A stretch of 64,000 nucleotides of DNA from Nymphaea colorata (Eukaryota; Streptophyta; Magnoliopsida; Nymphaeales; Nymphaeaceae): positions 8,586,334-8,650,333 of the forward strand of contig NC_045147.1 of the NCBI RefSeq assembly GCF_008831285.2, read 5' to 3'. The number at the start of each line of letters is the position of its first letter. Within the stretch, counting starts at the first letter, position 1. Below the pieces are notes generated by a model. It was not told the DNA's origin. It saw only the letters and a program-made list of their open reading frames with translations, and ran no database searches. Shown here in pieces: positions 59,856-64,000 of this stretch. The position numbers were made by a program, and so were the translations under genes.

Positions 59856-62663
59856 ATGGGTGACCATGTTATGAGCAGGGACGGGGCGCCACCTCCTAAC
59901 TACAGCAGCACCGCCGATGTCGGCGATAAGAAGAAGAAGAGGAAGAAGAAAAAGAAAAAGGGGAAGAAGACAAGCGCCGAGCAAGCTTCGGCCACCAAAT
60001 ACGTGAAGGACTGGTTTTACGCCGATTCAACGTTGCCGTCGTCGCCGCCATCGTCTTGTCTGGCTGATTTTGAGGTACCCAAAAGCGTCTGGTGCCCGGA
60101 GCCAATCGTTTTCGAGCTCCACTCCCACTCGATATGCAGCGACGGCTTTCTTTCTCCCTCTGCACTGGTCGAGAGGGCTCACAGGAAGGGGTAAGAGGCT
60201 TCTTCCTCCTTTTCCTTTTCATGAATGTTGGGTTGATTGATTCATGGAGATTTTGTTATTGATAAACGGACTGATCCATCGGAACCTGTTCACTATTTCT
60301 GTTGTTCGACATTAGCTACAAAGATGTTTGGGTTATTGTTTTTATACACAGTTATTGTTTGCTTTTATACAATGTTTCTTTTTTTATGCAATTGTATGAA
60401 TAATGCTCCTAATGTTCTTTCATTTCCCTCACCTTTTCTGTGAATGTTCGTGTCTTTTGGTGATGCATATCCTTCTCAATCCTGAAATGCTTACCGTACA
60501 AACAGTTTAGTAACATGAACATTGCCTTTACATTTTTTCAATGATGTCAGTAAGGAGATTCAATTGTAGGTTGTGGGTGGAAAGAAAATCTCAAAGGGAA
60601 CCGGCTTGTTCTTTTAACCAAAATTTTTTGTTGGTGACTTGCGAAGAAGGATAAAGTCGCATTTTCTCCCCCATTCTTTCTTCGTCCAGAGCATTAATTC
60701 AACATAGGCTGCACCTTTGTGAAGAAAGTGTCACATCCACTTTATTTGCGTTCTGATTCATTTATGTTCCAATTCCTCTATTTATTTATCGTTCTAGCAT
60801 TATTGGTTCTAATGGTCATCGCGATAACCCCGAATATCAAGAAAATGTGTGAAAAAGATAAAAAAAAAGAGATTGTAGGCTTTTTGGAACAAACAATGTT
60901 CATCGTTGTGGAATCTGGAAACAAAAATTCGTCTTTTCTCTTTCAAACATTAGAACCTTGTTTTCCCCTATATTTGTCTTGTTACATGGAAAATTACACC
61001 TAGGTAGTGAAACTTATTTGCACTCCCAGCAGCGCAAAATTCCAGGGCACTCTCCTGATCAGCTTTAGCTTCTGTACGATGTTATGCATACTGTCATCAA
61101 AACCAGGATTGGTGTAGCTGAATGCCTAGTCAACCTATGTGGCTTCACAGGGTAAAGCTAAAAATCTCTCGTTCTATTAGTTTTTGATGAAATAGAAACT
61201 CACTAGCATGCTCTCAGTTTTTTGCATTGTTGGGTCTGTGGCATGAGGATTCAAAGGGTATTTGAACATTACTGGTTTGAAACACGCATTCAGAACAGGT
61301 GAAAGTACTTGCACTGACCGATCATGATACAATGGCTGGGATACCAGAGGCAATAGAAGCAGCTCGCAAGTATGGAATGAGAATAATTCCTGGCGTTGAG
61401 ATTAGCGCCATGTTCTCACCTAGGTATACTTTCTGTTGAAGCTCTTGTTTGCATAGTTTCTGCAGTGTTCTTTACTGCATGTAGAATGTAGAAATTGACG
61501 TTTTGGTACTAATGATAATCAGGGAAGACTCTGGAACTGAAGAGCCAGTTCATATCCTTGCATATTATGGTAGCTGTGGTCCTTCCAGATTCGAAGAGCT
61601 GGAGAAATGCTTGGCCAATATAAGGGATGGGCGTTACATGCGTGCAAAAGACATGTTGCTGAAGTTGAAAAATTTGAAAATGCCTCTTAAATGGGAGCAT
61701 GTTGCAAGAATTGCTGGCAATGGTGTAGCTCCTGGCAGGGTTCATGTGGCTCGTGCCATGGTTGAAGCTGGTCATGTGGAGAATCTAAAGCAGGCTTTTA
61801 GCAGATATCTTTATGATGGTGGACCTGCCTATGCAACGTATGTGTTGGTGGTCTTCTTGCCACTGAATGCTATAACAAAGGCAACATATTTTCTTATTTG
61901 CTTATGTTTATTGTCTTGATTCAGGGGTAACGAGCTTCTTGCTGAGGAAGCTGTTCAACTGATTCATCGAACTGGGGGCATTGCTGCTTTGGCCCATCCG
62001 TGGGCATTGAAGAACCCTGGTGCTGTTATCAAAAGTTTGAAAGGTTCTGGTCTTCATGCAATTGAGGTATACAGGAGCGATGGGAAATTAGCTGGTATGT
62101 GGATTTCCTATTGTTCTCGTGTGCATCTTGCATAATTTTGTTATAGTTTGTCATAGACGAGTTTGTCTAATTTTCACTATAATTTCCAGTTGCTGATCCA
62201 TCCTGGGGCTTCATTGCGTCATTTTGTTTCCTTGGAAAATGTTGTTAATACACCTACTTATCCATATGCTTTTCCCTGTCCAATAGGATTAGGTGATCTT
62301 GCTGATTTGCATGGGCTTGTGAAGCTTGGCGGTTCAGATTTTCATGGAAGAGGTGGACACGATGAATCTGATCTTGGAACAGTAAATCTTTCAGTGTTAG
62401 CTGTTCAGGAATTTCTTAAGCTAGCTCGGCCTATTTGGTGTGATGCTCTTAGAGATGTCCTGCTGAGTTTTGCTGAGGAACCGTCTGAATCTAGCAAATT
62501 CAAGAAATTTAGAAACCATGAGAAGGATGTCGTCTCTCCTTCCTTGTGTTTTTGGTTGACAGATGAGGAAAGGCAAACTGTGGAGATGGAGGCCATGAGG
62601 CTGAAACTCTCCCACACCGTTGTCAATGAGAGGGGTATCCCTATATCTGTTATTGGGAAATAG
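59856..62663 (+). CDS. PHP-domain phosphatase (TrpH/YciV-like), five exons
   Basis: Proteins of this plant family contain a polymerase-and-histidinol-phosphatase domain, a metal-dependent phosphoesterase fold related to bacterial TrpH/YciV; their exact plant substrate is not settled. Exons: 59856-60190, 61299-61423, 61523-61837, 61925-62094 and 62287-62663, about 440 residues. The N-terminus has a lysine-rich tract, then the metal-site motifs ELHSHSICSDG, LTDHDTMAG, PGVEIS, ILAYYGSCG, AHPW and GSDFHGRGGH, all in family order with key histidines and aspartates present. Splice sites of exons 2-5 are canonical and in phase. The exon 1 donor (GG|GTAAG) and exon 2 acceptor (ACAG|GTGAAAG) are canonical but leave one nucleotide missing between GG and GTG, giving a TGA just past the join. 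I used the ATG at 59856, with a second in-frame ATG at 59871. It is the best-preserved gene here; the phase slip could be an error, an unseen splice variant, or recent inactivation. Confidence 0.88.
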
Positions 62664-63369
62664 TGAACTCTACTAACTTTCCCAGTTTTGTCAGTTTCCT
62701 TTTTTTCAGCTGACAAAACTGTCCCAGATGCGATGCCTGTGTGTTAACCCCTTAGTCTTTGAATTTCATTGTTTGTTGTTCGGCTTAGGTCAGCAAGATG
62801 CCCATAGGTGAAATCACATCGTGGATGTGGAAACTTATGGATGTATCTCTATCACTCTCAATCTTTGGTTTTAATTTTAACATTTGTTGAACACAAATTG
62901 GTTTTGGTTTTAACACTTACTGAACACAAATTTGTTGGCTTGAGAAAGCCATGTAGCTCTCTCTCTCTCTCAAAAGAAAAACGCTATTGCTGGGCTGGCC
63001 TTCTACCCTTTTATTAATGGGGGCGACCTTTGAGGGGTATTCAGCAGAAACCATCATCTGTGAAGCAAAACCGTTGGTCCTTATTCAATCACTGCGCCAC
63101 AGGCTTCTGTCCTACAAGCTGGCAGTTACCTTTTTTGCCATTTGTTCTGGGTAGCTTAACAGAAGAAAAACCGACGAAGTATCCCTTTGCAAAGAAAAAA
63201 CTGGTCGATCATATTCAAAGTCGATAGCTGAGATTACTCCTCTACCCCATCTACTAGTGGTGGCGACTATTTGAACCCATGTTTCTCTTAGCTGCACACT
63301 AGCCCAACGGAAGACTCCGTTAATGAACTTCTGATTGAAGGGGCCCTAGTGGCTTTCCCCTTACCCATC

Positions 63370-63453
63370 TTGATGCCTCTTCTCAGCCACGTATCACGTC
63401 TTAGGAGATCTTTGATGCCTATTCTCAGCCACGTTTCCCGTCTTGGGAGCTCT
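63370..63453. repeat. 42-bp tandem repeat, two copies
   Basis: TTGATGCCT-(C/A)-TTCTCAGCC starts at 63370 and again at 63412; the copies differ at about five bases. Confidence 0.8.
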
Positions 63454-63767
63454 TGTTTTCTGTTTCTGAAGCTAACCAAAAAGGAGTCACCATAATGCTT
63501 CCAAAACTCCCTTTTAATGCTCGCAAGGGAGAACTTCGTACCTTCTAAAAAGGAGTCACCATAAAGCCTCCACACTCCATATCATCTTATGGAAAAATAT
63601 TCTTCAGCACAAGGCCAACCATTTCTCCTTAAAGGTGCTGATTTAAGACCCTCGGATCTTAAACCAAGGCTTTAAAAAACCTCATTTGATACCCCTTTTC
63701 TCTCGCTCTCCCTGTTCCTCGATGGTGAGGCCCTCTCTCGGATGATGATCACCCTGTTCCTCGATGG

Positions 63768-63770
<3 letters not shown>

Positions 63771-63816
<46 letters not shown>
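63771..63816. repeat. CT microsatellite
   Basis: Uninterrupted (CT)n of 23 units. The same word CTCGATGGTGA precedes it and also occurs 55 bases earlier. Confidence 0.95.
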
Positions 63817-63819
<3 letters not shown>

Positions 63820-64000
63820 AGTCTCTCGAGTGCCAATGAAGAATAATACTCACACACCCTAGTAATTCTTCTCAGATTAGGTTTAGTCCTCAAGCAACTC
63901 CTTCATTTGACAAACAATCGGGGTTCACCTGCCCCTGAAGGTGAGTAGTAATCGGGTCTGATCTGTCGAGTTTCTATTGCCGACCCACTCAGACCCACTT

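Larger units (their letters stand above)
62664..64000. other. 3' flank of PHP gene and repeat-rich end
   Basis: No coding region recognised. Contains a short CT run near 62957, a 42-bp direct repeat at 63370-63453, another short direct repeat AAAAAGGAGTCACCATAA at 63480 and 63549, and the CT microsatellite at 63771. Confidence 0.5.

Noticed and set aside
59896-60222. Minus-strand frame opposite PHP exon 1
   Set aside because: Shadow of the lysine-rich tract and PHP motifs on the plus strand.
60719-61003. 94-residue hydrophobic frame within the first PHP intron
   Set aside because: Checked as a possible organellar or nested gene; no match to a chloroplast or mitochondrial protein that I know, and intron-like composition.

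Overview
This window looks like nuclear DNA of a flowering plant. It is AT-rich, its genes are split by GT-AG introns, it carries Ty1/copia LTR retrotransposons with initiator-Met tRNA primer sites, and its recognisable genes are plant types: a Toc159-type chloroplast import GTPase, a G-box bZIP factor, an ALA2-type lipid flippase, an FHA/AAA ATPase, condensin-II CAP-D3 and a PHP-domain phosphatase. I cannot name the species. I saw no tRNA, rRNA, CRISPR array or organellar insertion.

Left third (1-22 kb). An old inverted copy of a local repeat (about 160-1435) is followed by one copy of a ~925-bp duplication that carries an ALA2 exon (1872-2797). Then come a worn copia RNase H relic, three exons of a GBF-type bZIP gene (7856-8646, plus strand) that stop before the bZIP domain, and a broken Toc159-type pseudogene on the minus strand (8990-10870) that lacks its membrane domain. 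A 53-bp minisatellite lies at 13.0-13.2 kb. The second copy of the ALA2 duplication (14792-15715) leads into two more ALA2 exons at 20.7-20.9 kb. Copia element 1 (15816-20612), which has no recognisable gag, sits inside the ALA2 intron.

Middle (22-46 kb). Nine exons of an FHA/AAA ATPase gene (21970-28395) end abruptly, without the ATPase domain, where repeat segment A begins. Segment A, Copia element 2 (29807-34974, perfect 5-bp target duplication, LTRs differing at one site) and segment B lead into the most unusual feature: a tandem array in which a ~522/528-bp piece of a CAP-D3 gene (exon, intron, start of next exon) is repeated eight times (35693-40012), followed by the 3' exons of that gene (40013-41258). 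The block A-B-array-CAP-D3 3' end is then duplicated at 41991-46078 with two array units and no Copia insertion, which preserves the empty target site. A third short piece of segment B follows.

Right third (46-64 kb). Two copia 3' ends meet tail to tail (46294-49106). A long stretch has no recognised gene. A 670-bp Harbinger-type MITE (53389-54058) is followed by ~4 kb of GC-richer repetitive DNA. The best gene in the window, a five-exon PHP-domain phosphatase gene (59856-62663), comes next, but its exon 1/exon 2 junction is one nucleotide out of phase as read here. The window ends in CT microsatellite and short direct repeats.

Taken together, the window is a degraded interval: five truncated or broken gene pieces and at least five copia copies surround one nearly complete gene. 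The genes do not form a pathway. What links them is shared structural history: duplication, truncation, transposon insertion and cytosine-decay-type nonsense mutations.
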